This document shows positions 1 through 7,271 of a stretch of 19,644 bases of DNA, in pieces. This DNA comes from a bacterium. GTDB taxonomy: Bacteria > CG03. The position numbers were made by a program, and so were the translations under genes. Numbering within the stretch: the stretch's first letter is position 1; every line of letters starts with the position of its first letter. The notes under the pieces were generated by a model. That model saw only the letters and a program-made list of their open reading frames with translations. It did no database searches and had not been told where the DNA came from. The DNA is taken from NCBI GenBank assembly GCA_013791675.1, contig VMTI01000272.1, positions 1 through 19,644 on the forward strand, written 5' to 3'.

Positions 1-163
1 ACGCCGAAAAAGAAATGATAAAAGCCATTGATAAAGCAAAAGATTCCGGCGATACCTTGGGCGGAGTTTTCACTGTCGTTATATGGGGACTGCCTCCCGG
101 ATTCGGAAGTTATGACGTGTGGGAGAACCGTCTTGACGGGCGTTTCGCGAAAGCCCTTATGTC
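1..163 (+). other. aroC: Displaced sense-strand piece of aroC
   Basis: Read in the frame that contains the ATG at 15, this stretch gives the same residues as the end of the minus-strand aroC piece (DKAKDSGDT). It then continues with chorismate-synthase-like sequence: GGVFTVV, GLPPGFGS and RLDGRFAKALMS. These match the family's GGxxEVV...G.PPGLGS...LDG.LA.A.MSI region, so bases 57-163 are the true continuation of the gene, lying on the opposite strand from its 5' part. After about base 160 the frame runs into the antisense arm and stops looking like the family. Confidence 0.88.
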
Positions 164-219
164 GGTATCGCCGGAATCTTTTGCTTTATCAATGGCTTTT
201 ATCATTTCTTTTTCGGCGT
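1..219. repeat. Perfect 56-bp inverted repeat (fold-back) at the window edge
   Basis: Bases 1-56 are the exact reverse complement of bases 164-219; pairing stops at 57/163 (T against C). The 107-base loop (57-163) and the left arm read on the plus strand as aroC coding sequence, while the right arm reads the same aroC segment on the minus strand. The gene therefore runs sense, then snaps back to antisense. The left arm stops exactly at the window edge. This geometry is typical of a fold-back chimera (amplification or library artefact) or of an assembly end that overlaps itself by about one k-mer. I favour an artefact over a real inversion. Confidence 0.93.
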
Positions 220-799
220 CCTTGTCCAGACAGCGGACTGCGGAAGACGCAGTTTTTCGCACGACATCATCGTAATTGTATCTAGCGGCTTTGCCGCGTA
301 TGCCGCCTATTTCTTTTGTGAAAGAATGAATTCTTATACCCAGCTCGCTCAGAAGTTTTATGCACACGCTTCCAGCCGCCACGCGCGCGGCCGTTTCTCT
401 GGCTGATGCCCTTTCAAGGACATCCCGCAAATCCTCTCTGCCGTATTTTATTAAACCCGCGAGGTCGGCGTGTCCCGGGCGTGGCTTAGTCAAAATGAAT
501 TCATCCGATTTATCCTCGGCTTTTTCGGACATTATGGTTCCCCAGTTTTCCCAGTCCTTGTTTTCTATGAAAAAGGAAACAGGAGAGCCTATTGTCTCGC
601 CCCACCTTACGCCCGAAATCATTACGACATGATCTTTCTCTATGGTCTTCATCCGCTCGCCGCGCCCGTATCCGGTCTGCCGCCTCGCAAGATGAAAATC
701 TATATCCGACGCCTGTAATTGAAGCCCTGCAGGCACGCCGCTTATAATAACATTATAGCCCCGTCCGTGCGATTCTCCCGCTGTTTTGTAATTAATCAT
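110..799 (-). CDS. aroC: Chorismate synthase, N-terminal part, disrupted by the fold-back
   Basis: Chorismate synthase converts EPSP to chorismate, the last common step of aromatic amino acid synthesis, using reduced FMN. Visible family motifs are GESHG (residues 8-12), the RRQTGYGRGERM stretch (39-50), RPGHAD (107-112, with the second active-site His) and RASARETAARVAAG (131-143). Genuine sequence ends at residue 212 (base 164). The last 17 residues before the stop at 110 come from the inverted loop and are not family-like. About a third or more of the usual 360-390 residues is missing. The ATG at 797-799 has a strong AGGAGG ribosome site about 4 bases upstream. It is the last gene of the pmbA-aroE-aroC run, separated from aroE by a palindromic element. 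Confidence 0.93.
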   Translation of the reverse strand: MINYKTAGESHGRGYNVIISGVPAGLQLQASDIDFHLARRQTGYGRGERMKTIEKDHVVMISGVRWGETIGSPVSFFIENKDWENWGTIMSEKAEDKSDEFILTKPRPGHADLAGLIKYGREDLRDVLERASARETAARVAAGSVCIKLLSELGIRIHSFTKEIGGIRGKAARYNYDDVVRKTASSAVRCLDKDAEKEMIKAIDKAKDSGDTDIRAFAKRPSRRFSHTS

Positions 800-813
800 A
801 TTTCCTCCTATAA

Positions 814-891
814 GGGGTCAGGTCTTGACATTTGACATAGTCAAACGGGCGAACTTTAAATGTATGCTGTCAAATGTCAAGACCTGACCCC
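814..891. repeat. 78-bp palindromic element with perfect 24-bp arms
   Basis: Bases 814-837 (starting GGGGTCAGGTCTTGAC) are the exact reverse complement of 868-891; the 30-base centre (838-867) is unpaired. The element fills most of the aroE-aroC gap and ends just upstream of the aroC ribosome site. No U-run follows either side, so it is not a normal intrinsic terminator. The size and arms resemble a REP/MITE-type mobile palindrome, such as those moved by IS200-like (RAYT) transposases, but no transposase lies in the window. In the mRNA it would form a very stable hairpin and could damp aroC expression or act as a processing site. Confidence 0.9.
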
Positions 892-911
892 ATTCTTACG
901 CGCCCTGTCTT

Positions 912-1727
912 TCATCCCGCCGCTATATTTTTCATCAATTCCACGGGCGCGCGAGTTCCCGTCCAGAAAGTGAAGGAATCCGCCGCCTGATAAACAAGCA
1001 TATTAAGGCCGTTCTGCCTGCGAAGGCCTTTCCGTGAGGCCTCTTCAAGAAGCGGAGTTTCTCTGTTGTAAATACATTCAAAAACATAAAGGTTGTTATG
1101 CAAAAAATCCGCGGGAACGGGAATTTTATCGTCACTCATACCCAACGGCGTCGCGTTTATAAGAATATCACAGTTTTTGAGCTCCGAAAAAGAGGAGCTT
1201 TTCACAACCGGCAAGGCGGGGGCGAATTTATTCAGCCGTTTTCTAAGCTCCTCGGCTTTTGTTTCGTCAATGTCTTTAAGAAAAATTTTCCGCGCTGAGG
1301 CAGAAGCCAGAGCGAAAGCCGCCGCTTTAGCGGCTCCCCCGCAACCGACGATAAAAATGTTTTTGTTATGGGGATTAATATCTTCTTTCAGGGCCTTGAG
1401 AAAACCCGAAGCGTCGGTATTTGTTCCCAGCCATTTACCTTTTTCCTTCTTTGCGCAATTTACGGCGCCCACGGACGACGCGATAGAATCTATTTCGTCG
1501 AGACGGCTCAAAATTTTTTCTTTGTAAGGATAGGTTATGTTAAAGCCCTCAAGCTCTGTTTTCATATTTTCTATTATTTTCTCGAAATTTTCAGGCGATG
1601 CAGGATATAAATCGTAGCGCCAGAAGAGAGAAAGTTTTTTGAAAGCGCCGTTATGAATCGCCGGCGAAAGCGAGTGCTCCACCGGCCAGCCCACAAGCCC
1701 GGTTTTTATTATTTTGGTATTATCCAC
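912..1727 (-). CDS. aroE: Shikimate dehydrogenase
   Basis: NADP-dependent reduction of 3-dehydroshikimate to shikimate, the step three before chorismate. The protein has 271 residues, the normal family length. Motifs seen: shikimate-binding SLSP (19-22) with HN; NITYPYK (63-69) with the catalytic Lys69; NTD (103-105) with the catalytic Asp105; the glycine-rich NADP loop GCGGAAK (128-134); NATPLGM (191-197); and the C-terminal GLNMLVYQAA stretch. I chose the GTG at 1725-1727 because it lies one base after the pmbA stop with a GGGGGAA ribosome site; a longer ATG reading from 1802 would run 74 bases into pmbA and adds non-family residues. It is co-transcribed with pmbA and followed by aroC. Confidence 0.95.
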   Translation of the reverse strand: MDNTKIIKTGLVGWPVEHSLSPAIHNGAFKKLSLFWRYDLYPASPENFEKIIENMKTELEGFNITYPYKEKILSRLDEIDSIASSVGAVNCAKKEKGKWLGTNTDASGFLKALKEDINPHNKNIFIVGCGGAAKAAAFALASASARKIFLKDIDETKAEELRKRLNKFAPALPVVKSSSFSELKNCDILINATPLGMSDDKIPVPADFLHNNLYVFECIYNRETPLLEEASRKGLRRQNGLNMLVYQAADSFTFWTGTRAPVELMKNIAAG

Positions 1728-1728
1728 T

Positions 1729-3039
1729 TTATTCCCCCGACACCTGCATATCTCCGACCAGAAGGCTCGGGCTGCCTTGCGCGGAATAAAATTTAAGGTC
1801 ATTTCCCACGCCTTTTATGCTGTGCAGAAATTCCAGAAGTCCGCCTGAGATAGTTATGCCTCTGACGCTTTTAATCATTTTTCCGTTTTTGTAAAGCCGG
1901 CCCCGCGCTCCGAATGAAAAGCGCGCCGTCTGAGGATCCACAAGATGCGTGCCTATTATCTCATCCACCCGCAGAATTTCGCCGTCTCCGAGGAGAGATG
2001 ATATTTCGTCTGACCCCTTTTCTATAAAAAGATTGAAAAAACCCGGCTGCGGCAGGCTGGAAACTCCCCGCACGGCGCTGCCCGTGGATTTTCTGCCGAG
2101 AAGCCCTGCTGTCCGGAAATCCGTAAGAAATTCGCAAAAAACGCCCTTATCTATAATTTTGTGCCTTTTCGCGGCGACACCTTCGCTGTCAAAAGGCATA
2201 CTGCCGCTTAGGCGCGGTATTGTCCCGTCGTCTATGACCGTCAGAAGTTTTGACCCGACAGAAGTTCCTTCTTTCCATGAAGACGGCACCCTTCCCTCGA
2301 GAAACTCATCCGCGCAAAACCATCCTTCAATAATTGAAAGAAAAACACAAGCCGTCTGAGGGGGAAGAAAAACGTTCATCAGTCCGGAATCAAGCCCCGT
2401 CGCTTCGAATTGACTGACGGCGTCATCAACCGCCTCGTCTATTATTCTTTCCCTGTCTATGTCTTCGCGGAAACAACCGCTGTTATAACTTCCGCCCATC
2501 TGTACTTCCGCACCGGATTCTGCGACGAGAAGCAATCCTTCGGAAAAACCGGTTCTTTCCGCCGTAACGTTTTTCCCCGATGAATTGGCTATAGAAAGTT
2601 TTGAAGTTCCTCCCGAGAACGAGGCGCTGAGGCATTTTTTTATTCTGGAATCACGCTCGCGCGCTTTTTTTTCCATTGATTGAAGTTCTTCCCAGATTGA
2701 GGCGCTGTCAAAATCCAGCCCTTTGTGGTCGTAAATATCAACAGCCGGCGGAGCTGTTTCATCAGATAGAGCTATCTGCCAGCCCCATGAACCAGCATCA
2801 AACATCATTCTTCCGGCTTCGGACTCCAGAGCAGAAAGAGCGCCTCTGTTATTTGTCCAGGAAAAACCCATTTGACCGTTTTTAAGAATTCGCAGCGACG
2901 CGGCAAAACCCGACAGGCTCTCTTTTTCTTCCTCGGGAGAGCCATTCATCAAAGAATAAGAGATCCCCTTTTTTTCAACAATAAAAAGTTCTCTTGATTC
3001 TTCCGCCCCTGCAAGAAGCAGCTTTCTCCTTTCATCCAT
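1729..3039 (-). CDS. pmbA: PmbA/TldE-family protein (TldD/PmbA protease partner)
   Basis: The protein has 436 residues, the normal family length. PmbA (TldE) forms a complex with TldD that degrades or matures small peptides, for example microcin and CcdA-type antitoxins in E. coli. TldD carries the HExxxH zinc site and PmbA does not; none is seen here. Recognisable features are the C-terminal half with a GxxxxRLSGSMPFDSEG-like stretch, STGSAVRG, and a final VGDM-type ending. No tldD is in the window. The ATG at 3037-3039 overlaps the end of the small membrane gene by 8 bases, suggesting translational coupling; an in-frame ATG at 3132 would add 31 residues read from inside that gene and is unlikely. 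aroE follows one base after the stop. Confidence 0.88.
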   Translation of the reverse strand: MDERRKLLLAGAEESRELFIVEKKGISYSLMNGSPEEEKESLSGFAASLRILKNGQMGFSWTNNRGALSALESEAGRMMFDAGSWGWQIALSDETAPPAVDIYDHKGLDFDSASIWEELQSMEKKARERDSRIKKCLSASFSGGTSKLSIANSSGKNVTAERTGFSEGLLLVAESGAEVQMGGSYNSGCFREDIDRERIIDEAVDDAVSQFEATGLDSGLMNVFLPPQTACVFLSIIEGWFCADEFLEGRVPSSWKEGTSVGSKLLTVIDDGTIPRLSGSMPFDSEGVAAKRHKIIDKGVFCEFLTDFRTAGLLGRKSTGSAVRGVSSLPQPGFFNLFIEKGSDEISSLLGDGEILRVDEIIGTHLVDPQTARFSFGARGRLYKNGKMIKSVRGITISGGLLEFLHSIKGVGNDLKFYSAQGSPSLLVGDMQVSGE

Positions 3040-3238
3040 GAATAAGCAGAAAAAACAGGTATAACGCGATAAGCAGGCAGACGACGCCCACTCTTCTTTT
3101 GTAATGCAAAACATAGGAATCGTTGAAAACAAAGAAGTTGATGAAAGCGTGTATTCTTATGACAACATCTTCCCTGTACAGATAGCCGAAGGCCAGCACA
3201 AGAAAAAAAACGGCAAGCAGAAAAATTATAAATTCCAT
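3032..3238 (-). CDS. Small hypothetical membrane protein, 68 aa
   Basis: I do not recognise the family. It has a hydrophobic N-terminal segment (about residues 2-18), a short charged and aromatic middle (YREDVV...NDSYVLHYKRR) and a second hydrophobic segment near the C-terminus (about 49-66), so a two-pass inner-membrane hairpin is likely. The ATG at 3236-3238 has no ribosome site, but a consensus -10 box ends only 6 bases upstream, so a transcript starting here would be leaderless. Its last 8 bases overlap the pmbA start. A longer reading from 3322 would run back through the promoter and into the Lnt-like gene, and is less likely. It is real if the coupling to pmbA is conserved; otherwise it may be a leader ORF. 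Confidence 0.68.
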   Translation of the reverse strand: MEFIIFLLAVFFLVLAFGYLYREDVVIRIHAFINFFVFNDSYVLHYKRRVGVVCLLIALYLFFLLIHG

Positions 3239-3244
3239 GGAAAA

Positions 3245-3274
3245 ATTATATAACAAACCCGCCCCAACTGTCAA
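3245..3274 (-). promoter_or_regulatory. Consensus sigma-70 promoter for the small membrane protein-pmbA-aroE-aroC unit
   Basis: On the minus strand there is a perfect TTGACA (3274-3269), an 18-base spacer and a perfect TATAAT (3250-3245). The expected transcription start is at or next to the ATG at 3238, which predicts a leaderless mRNA. The -35 box contains the stop codon (TGA, 3273-3271) of the upstream Lnt-like gene. Confidence 0.75.
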
Positions 3275-4686
3275 TTTTTCAAAATTAAGACCGCAGGAAA
3301 ACCAAAGGTTATCAGAAGACAAATTCTGCTAAGGAGCCATCCGTATTTTGTATAGAATGTGCCGCCTTTTCTAAGGCGGACATCGCCTGTCAGTATTCCG
3401 GATTTATTAAACTCCATGGACTTGATTATTCTTCCGGCGGGGTCAATGATTTGTGATATGCCGGACGATGCGGCTCTGGCAATCCAGAGATTCGCCTCCA
3501 CCGCCCTCATGGGGCTCATCGCGGAATGCTGCAAATGCTGTATTTTTCCGTAGGCGTCAGGGTCAAGATTAGGCACAAGAATAATCTGCGCTCCCCTGTT
3601 GACCAGTTTTCTTGAACCATCTTCAAAATCAAGGTCATAACATATCTGTATCCCGAGCTTTCCTACCGGTGTATCCACAGGTTTCACATCAGGCGACGCT
3701 TTGACGTGGCTTTCAATAATCGGAATCGGGTGATGTTTGTCATAACGTCCGAGGATGTCACATCTGCCGTTTATAATCAGAGCAAAATTCTCAATCGTTT
3801 TTTTGTCTTTTCTTCTGCCTGAAAACAGAGAACTCTTCTTAGTTGCCCTATCTCCATGTTCAATCATTGCGCCTATAACCCGCAACTTATTTTTGTTTTT
3901 CTCATCCAGCCGCATCAGCTCCAGCTCCCGCATCTTCGGCCGCATCGTAATTGAATATTCCGGCCAGACGATTATATCTGCCCCCTGCTCTATTGCCTCG
4001 TCTTCCTTTTCCAGCAGCTTCTGGAGATTAAAAGATTCATCCTGGATAACCGATACCTTTTTTACTTCGCCGTTATCGCATGAAAGATTCAATGTCCTGT
4101 TATATCCCCACGCCCAGAAACTGGCCGGCAGAAAGACTCCCGCAAGAATATATTTTGCTCCTTTCTTTATGCCGGTAACCACCAATCCCGACGACAGGAC
4201 AATCATAAAAGATATACCGTATGTTCCCCACAGGGAAGCTGTCTGCAGAATCGGATTGCTCACCTGCGAAAAGCCGAGGCCGAGCCAGGTAAACTCAAGG
4301 AAAAACATTTCACTGCGAAAATACTCAATGCCCGTCCAGAAAACCGGAGCGGCCGCAAGCCAGCCCCAAAAAATACCGTATTTTTTCAGTACTGATTTTG
4401 TCATCACCATTGACAGGACAAGAAACAGAGCCAGAACACAGATAAGCCCGAGACCCACGGGCCCGAACAGCCTGAAAAACCATTTGAGCGCAAACAGATA
4501 GAATACCAACCCTGTAAGAGCGCTTATGTTTGAGGCCTGATGCACATTTTCAGATTCATTGACCGCATAAAAAAGAGGAAGAAGAGCCACCCACACAAGA
4601 TAACCCGAAGATATGGGCGGGAAACATAAGTTCAGAAGTATTCCCGATACAACAGCAGGCAGCAGAAGCGATAGCGATTTTTTCAT
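3271..4686 (-). CDS. Divergent apolipoprotein N-acyltransferase-like membrane protein (carbon-nitrogen hydrolase fold)
   Basis: This 471-residue protein has an N-terminal block of several membrane segments (residues 5-190, with the FPP motif at 22-24) and then a nitrilase-type domain (about 208-435), the architecture of Lnt. The likely catalytic triad is Glu243 (WPE), Lys317 (YDK) and Cys349 (GIQICYD). Glu325 lies 8 residues after the Lys, as does the structural Glu of true Lnt. It differs from canonical Lnt: the Lys loop reads KHHPIPIIE instead of K..LVPFGE, and the NDAWF motif is missing (NLDPDAYG instead). A canonical Lnt is encoded at 16777-18237, so this copy probably acylates or hydrolyses something else. 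Its ATG overlaps the stop of the C39-like gene (ATGA), tying it to that peptidase. Confidence 0.85.
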   Translation of the reverse strand: MKKSLSLLLPAVVSGILLNLCFPPISSGYLVWVALLPLFYAVNESENVHQASNISALTGLVFYLFALKWFFRLFGPVGLGLICVLALFLVLSMVMTKSVLKKYGIFWGWLAAAPVFWTGIEYFRSEMFFLEFTWLGLGFSQVSNPILQTASLWGTYGISFMIVLSSGLVVTGIKKGAKYILAGVFLPASFWAWGYNRTLNLSCDNGEVKKVSVIQDESFNLQKLLEKEDEAIEQGADIIVWPEYSITMRPKMRELELMRLDEKNKNKLRVIGAMIEHGDRATKKSSLFSGRRKDKKTIENFALIINGRCDILGRYDKHHPIPIIESHVKASPDVKPVDTPVGKLGIQICYDLDFEDGSRKLVNRGAQIILVPNLDPDAYGKIQHLQHSAMSPMRAVEANLWIARAASSGISQIIDPAGRIIKSMEFNKSGILTGDVRLRKGGTFYTKYGWLLSRICLLITFGFPAVLILKN

Positions 4687-5499
4687 ATTTCCCTTTTTTT
4701 TACATGCATAACAAAACCTGTGAACTCGTACAAATCACTGAACTCACTTTCTGTAAGTAAAAGCCTTCCATTCAGCGGATCACCTATACAGTATATTTTA
4801 CCAGCCTGTTTCGTCAACGCGACAAAATGACCGTAGGCTTTTGTTTTTACACCAATGATTGACAGAACAGGAACTTCGGACAGATATTTCTTTTTCATAA
4901 TACGCAACGACGAATCCTTTTTTCTTCGCATATCTCGCAAGATACCAGATTTCGGTTCCCGTTAAAGATGTATATGAAGCACGGGCGACTTCTTTTTCCG
5001 ATGCGTCAACTCCATAGTATTTAAGTGTGATTGCCAGCGAGCACGGCCCGCAGGTTGACGGCGTTGACTGCAAACACACCCCGTCCTTCCACTGATTATT
5101 CAAATCAAAAAATAAAGCCACCGGTGTCAGAACAGGTTTGACAAATGGCAGAAATATCAGAAGCAGACTCATCTTTAAATATTTCTTTCTGAGAAATGTT
5201 CTCTGTAGTCGTTTTTCATATTTTTTATCCGTTTCCATAAATCCCGCGAACAGGCCGCATAAAGCCGAGAGAATTTCTATGTTATTTACCGACCTGAATT
5301 CGTAATACCACACAGGGGTTTCTAACAGGTGGAGATAGTACGCCGCAAACGACAGCGCAGGAATACATAAAAGAAAAAACAAAATCCCGGCGGATGTTTT
5401 ACCTGCGCCCTCGCCCATAATTTGCCGCGCCTTTCTTCCTGCAAAGTATAAAAGAATCCCGAGCGCCGCAGAAATAAAAAGATTATAATTGACAAACAT
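4683..5499 (-). pseudogene. Membrane C39-like cysteine peptidase, split by a frameshift
   Basis: Two overlapping frames make one protein. The first (5499 down to a stop at 4798) has about four hydrophobic segments (residues 5-20, 38-58, 74-88, 109-131) and the start of a C39-like papain-fold domain, with Gln144 and Cys150 in QSTPSTCGPCSLA. The second frame, ending at 4683, carries the rest: the active-site His in YGHFVAL and Asp in IGDP. Removing one A from the A5 run at 4891-4895 (plus-strand T5) joins them as YYEKKYLSEVPVLSI and gives a 271-residue protein with Cys150, His224 and Asp240. The second frame ends in an ATGA overlap with the Lnt-like gene, so its stop still fits the operon. The shift may be a sequencing error, a recent mutation or recoding. 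No clear ribosome site precedes the ATG at 5499. Confidence 0.85.
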
Positions 5500-5544
5500 A
5501 ACAGTCTAATAAGGCGAAAAACATCGTCTAAATTCTCTCAATTT

Positions 5545-6381
5545 TCATAAATTAAGCCTCCCTGAATCCGCTATTTTTGCTTCCGATAAAATAAATAAGG
5601 TGATTTCCGGACGGCAGAAAAATCTCACGGGCAGAAGATATGTTCCGATTCCTCTGGTCACATACATTAATCCATTCTTTTCCCTGATGAATCCTGAAGC
5701 ATATTTTTTACCATATATTGAAGGAACCAGCGGCGGCCCGATAAAAGGAATGACGACCTGTCCACCGTGTGTGTGACCCGCCGCAATAAGATCTATTTTG
5801 TATTCGTATAACTTCAGGATTTCAAATAAATCAGGGTTGTGCGTCATCAATAACCGCACTTCCTTTTTTTTAGTATCCTTCAATATCTTTACGATATTCT
5901 CATATCCTGTCAGAGAATCATCCAGGCCGATTAACCGGAGGAGCCCGCCTTCTTTTTCAATAGTCGCACTTTCATTTCTTAACACCTTTATCCCTGCCTG
6001 TTTAAGCCCTTTTGCAATGGTCTCCCCGTCGTGGTTACCCAAAACTGAATAAACCCCGTATTCAGGTTTCATTGTTTTGAGTATTTCTACAATATCAAAA
6101 ATATACTCCTGTTTTCCTGTAACATAACCCCCTGTATTGAGCACAATATGCGGATTCAAATTGTTGACTTTAGAAATGCATTTTCTGATATATCCGGTAG
6201 AAACAATCTTGCTGCGGTGTACATCACCAAATAAAACAATGCGGAAATCCTTAAATTGCGGCGGTAAATTCTTTATTTCCAAAACATATTTATTGACTTT
6301 CACCCATCGCGGCTCAATTAAAAATGAGTAACATATAACAACCGCAATTATGAATCGTATAAAATGTTTAATTCTTTTCAT
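5545..6381 (-). CDS. Membrane-anchored metallophosphoesterase (YkuE-like) with an altered metal-binding motif
   Basis: The 278-residue protein starts with an N-terminal membrane anchor (residues 8-22) and continues as a calcineurin-like phosphoesterase, similar in layout to YkuE/YaeI-type lipid-linked phosphoesterases. Motifs are GDVH (52-55), GNHD (115-118), His181 (MTHNPD) and GHTH (202-205). The second metal motif, usually GD, reads GG: residue 85 is Gly (codon GGT at 6129-6127) where a metal-bridging Asp is expected. This would impair a standard two-metal enzyme unless it is a one-base error. The ATG overlaps the stop of the upstream HExxH gene. After its stop, 45 bases lead to the C39-like gene. 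Substrate unknown. Confidence 0.85.
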   Translation of the reverse strand: MKRIKHFIRFIIAVVICYSFLIEPRWVKVNKYVLEIKNLPPQFKDFRIVLFGDVHRSKIVSTGYIRKCISKVNNLNPHIVLNTGGYVTGKQEYIFDIVEILKTMKPEYGVYSVLGNHDGETIAKGLKQAGIKVLRNESATIEKEGGLLRLIGLDDSLTGYENIVKILKDTKKKEVRLLMTHNPDLFEILKLYEYKIDLIAAGHTHGGQVVIPFIGPPLVPSIYGKKYASGFIREKNGLMYVTRGIGTYLLPVRFFCRPEITLFILSEAKIADSGRLNL

Positions 6382-7271
6382 GAACCTTTTTGCCCCATCT
6401 TTCTGAAAATAATTATTGCCAAAATAATCAGCGGGACAAACGCGAGGGCAATAAATATATTCACAATTGAATCAAACGAATTCATAGAGAATCTGTAATT
6501 GATATCAAAGGCGATTTTAGCAAGATCGCCTGTCATCCCTGCCTGCCAGCTTGAGCCGCTGACATAGCTGTTGTAAAAAGCCCTGTCAGATTTTAGCTTG
6601 AACAGAAATTCGAGCCCCTCTATGATGACGTGCCATCCGATAATTCCGTAGAGGAGACGTTCTGCGGCGACGAGGCCGGATTGAAATTTCGTTTTGAAAA
6701 GGCACAAATAAAGACAGACGCCCGCCAGAATATATTCGCCCAATATACCCCCTGCCGAAATCAGCCAGTCTTTTGCCGGAGTGAAAGCCAGCAGTCCATA
6801 AACGAGCGCAACGGAAATCCCCGCGAGAATAACGCCCTTGTATTTTCTGTAAAAAAAAGTGAGCGCCGCAATAACGAGCAATAAAAACACGCAGAAAGAC
6901 GGGGTGTAAGACAAGCTTATCGCAACGCCTCCGGTATCAACCGGATTTACCGCGGGAATTGCGAAATGGCCAAACAGCCACATAATAACGGTGTGCCCCA
7001 TCTCGTGCGCGAAAACTTTGACAAATCTGAACGGAAACCAGATAAGACGGAATTTCGGAGTGATAAAAAAAGAAATAACAAACGCGCTGAGGCACCAGAC
7101 CCACGAGCTGGCAAGAACTTCCTCTCCGGCGGATGGCGGATTTATCTTACCGGCCTGTGACCATTCCGGCGCATCCCATGCAGGCGGACTTTTCTTCCTG
7201 AACGGCTCCATGCACATCCCGCAGTAAAGAGCGTCGTCTTTATTTTCATAACCGCACTTTGTACATTTCAT
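6378..7271 (-). CDS. Zinc-ribbon membrane protein with HExxH motif (putative M50-like peptidase)
   Basis: 297 residues. The N-terminus has two CxxC knuckles (Cys3/Cys6 and Cys17/Cys20), a zinc-ribbon often found at the front of membrane proteins. It is followed by a linker rich in Pro and Ser, then several membrane segments. HEMGH (89-93) is a classic zinc-protease motif placed near a membrane segment, as in M50 site-2-like peptidases. A second M50-type NPxxD-like site is not clear, though NPVDTGG (109-115) is nearby; its order is unlike typical M50, so the family call is tentative. It is the first gene of the minus-strand run and its stop overlaps the phosphoesterase start (TCATGA). No clear ribosome site or promoter is visible. 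Confidence 0.7.
   Translation of the reverse strand: MKCTKCGYENKDDALYCGMCMEPFRKKSPPAWDAPEWSQAGKINPPSAGEEVLASSWVWCLSAFVISFFITPKFRLIWFPFRFVKVFAHEMGHTVIMWLFGHFAIPAVNPVDTGGVAISLSYTPSFCVFLLLVIAALTFFYRKYKGVILAGISVALVYGLLAFTPAKDWLISAGGILGEYILAGVCLYLCLFKTKFQSGLVAAERLLYGIIGWHVIIEGLEFLFKLKSDRAFYNSYVSGSSWQAGMTGDLAKIAFDINYRFSMNSFDSIVNIFIALAFVPLIILAIIIFRKMGQKGS

Noticed and set aside
57..163. Invertible DNA switch (phase variation) of aroC through the 56-bp arms
   Set aside because: Inverting the loop adds about 35 correct residues but then reads into the antisense arm, so neither orientation yields a full aroC, and no recombinase is nearby.
814..891. Rho-independent terminator between aroE and aroC
   Set aside because: Neither strand has a U-run after the hairpin, and aroC follows with a strong ribosome site.
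3040..3132. Extended PmbA N-terminus from the ATG at 3132
   Set aside because: The extra 31 residues (many Cys and Phe) overlap the small membrane gene and are not PmbA-like; the ATG at 3039 gives the normal length.
3755..4501. 248-aa plus-strand reading frame
   Set aside because: It lies entirely antisense to the Lnt-like gene, has no ribosome site and shows low-complexity Ser/Phe-rich composition.
4683..4940. Independent 85-aa gene starting at 4940
   Set aside because: Its first residues are an out-of-frame reading of the C39-like domain; only the part after the A5 run looks like protein, and it completes the C39 triad.
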